This document shows, piece by piece, positions 13,081-13,207 of a DNA stretch of 13,207 bases. The stretch covers positions 1 through 13,207 of the forward strand of contig DAOUMU010000377.1 of NCBI GenBank assembly GCA_034409055.1, given 5' to 3'. Every line of letters starts with the position of its first letter. Within the stretch, counting starts at the first letter, position 1. The notes beneath the pieces were generated by a model. It was not told where the DNA came from. It saw only the letters and a program-made list of their open reading frames with translations, and ran no database searches. The DNA comes from DAOUMU01 sp034409055. Lineage in GTDB: Bacteria; Chloroflexota; Anaerolineae; 4572-78; J111. Made by a program: the position numbers and the translations under genes.

Positions 13081-13207
13081 TAGCTAGTTTCTGTCTGGAA
13101 ACCCATGTTCAAGCCACAGATGCCGCAGACAGTCGTTTTCGGCGACGCGGCTTGAGAATGGCTTGAGCAATAGCAATGAGATTGTTAACAATACAGCCCC
13201 AGCCAAC
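13081..13207 (-). mobile_element. Right (3') end of insertion sequence, copy 2
   Basis: The reverse complement of this stretch matches 1-123 at roughly 80% with one single-base gap. The match covers the transposase end and the downstream terminus TAGCTAGTTTCTGTC (13081-13095). The junction shows the palindrome AACTAGCTAGTT. Because the copies have diverged, they are separate members of one IS family rather than a recent duplication. Confidence 0.65.
13109..13207 (-). CDS. C-terminus of a DDE-type transposase, second copy (5' part outside window)
   Basis: The minus-strand frame entering at 13207 reads 32 residues, VGWGCIVNNLIAIAQAIL, then KPRRRKR and a short tail, ending at TGA 13111-13109. 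It differs from the copy at 1-96 at six of 31 shared residues, and several nucleotide differences are silent, indicating that both lineages evolved as coding sequence. The catalytic region is outside the window. Confidence 0.7.
   Translation of the reverse strand, partial: VGWGCIVNNLIAIAQAILKPRRRKRLSAASVA

Noticed and set aside
12879..13166. Plus-strand ORF of 95 codons at the right end
   Set aside because: It is translated from the repeat array and the antisense of the transposase end, repeats its own peptide because the DNA repeats, and has no ribosome site.

Overview
This window looks like bacterial accessory DNA, most likely from a Chloroflexota member of the Anaerolineae type. The clue is a solute-binding lipoprotein whose mature N-terminus is a long Val/Glu/Lys-rich tether, a style common in that phylum. 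Mid-range GC, many Gfo/Idh/MocA-type sugar genes and dense palindromic intergenic repeats fit the same picture. The taxonomic call is an inference.

Both ends of the window (1-123 and 13081-13207) carry the 3' end of the same kind of insertion sequence. Each encodes the last 31-33 residues of a DDE-type transposase plus about 27 bp of downstream sequence. They point inward as inverted repeats of roughly 80% identity. Everything between is therefore bracketed by two IS copies, either as a composite-transposon-like layout or because a contig broke inside a multicopy IS.

Left block, minus strand: an intact OLD/PtuA-like AAA ATPase gene (181-1422). Its stop overlaps the GTG start of a partner gene whose first ~21 residues resemble HNH nucleases of PtuB/TIGR02646 type. 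The left IS cuts that partner off, so this looks like a disabled Septu-like defence pair. A 385-bp divergent intergenic region follows. It holds a ~146-bp inverted-repeat (MITE-like) element bounded by 16-bp direct repeats, and small palindromes in front of the next operon.

Centre, plus strand: a MacB/LolD-type ABC ATPase (1808-2560) and an 800-residue double FtsX-like permease (2667-5069), together a complete ABC exporter or lipoprotein/peptide-extrusion type system.

Right block, minus strand, transcribed from 12798 to 5094: sugar-type solute-binding lipoprotein; Gfo/Idh/MocA oxidoreductase; non-pyrrolysine MttB-family (COG5598) methyltransferase; second Gfo/Idh/MocA oxidoreductase; creatininase-family amidohydrolase; ROK sugar kinase. 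The last three are nearly contiguous (11-nt and 2-nt gaps). The content suggests uptake and breakdown of a small polar compound that combines sugar-like and N-methyl or amide chemistry. No ABC permease, corrinoid protein or corrinoid-activating protein is present. Gaps in this block are filled with palindromic repeats: a 145-bp MITE-like element, hairpins with a trailing CTAC, a 12-bp triplet repeat, and a 38-bp array abutting the right IS.
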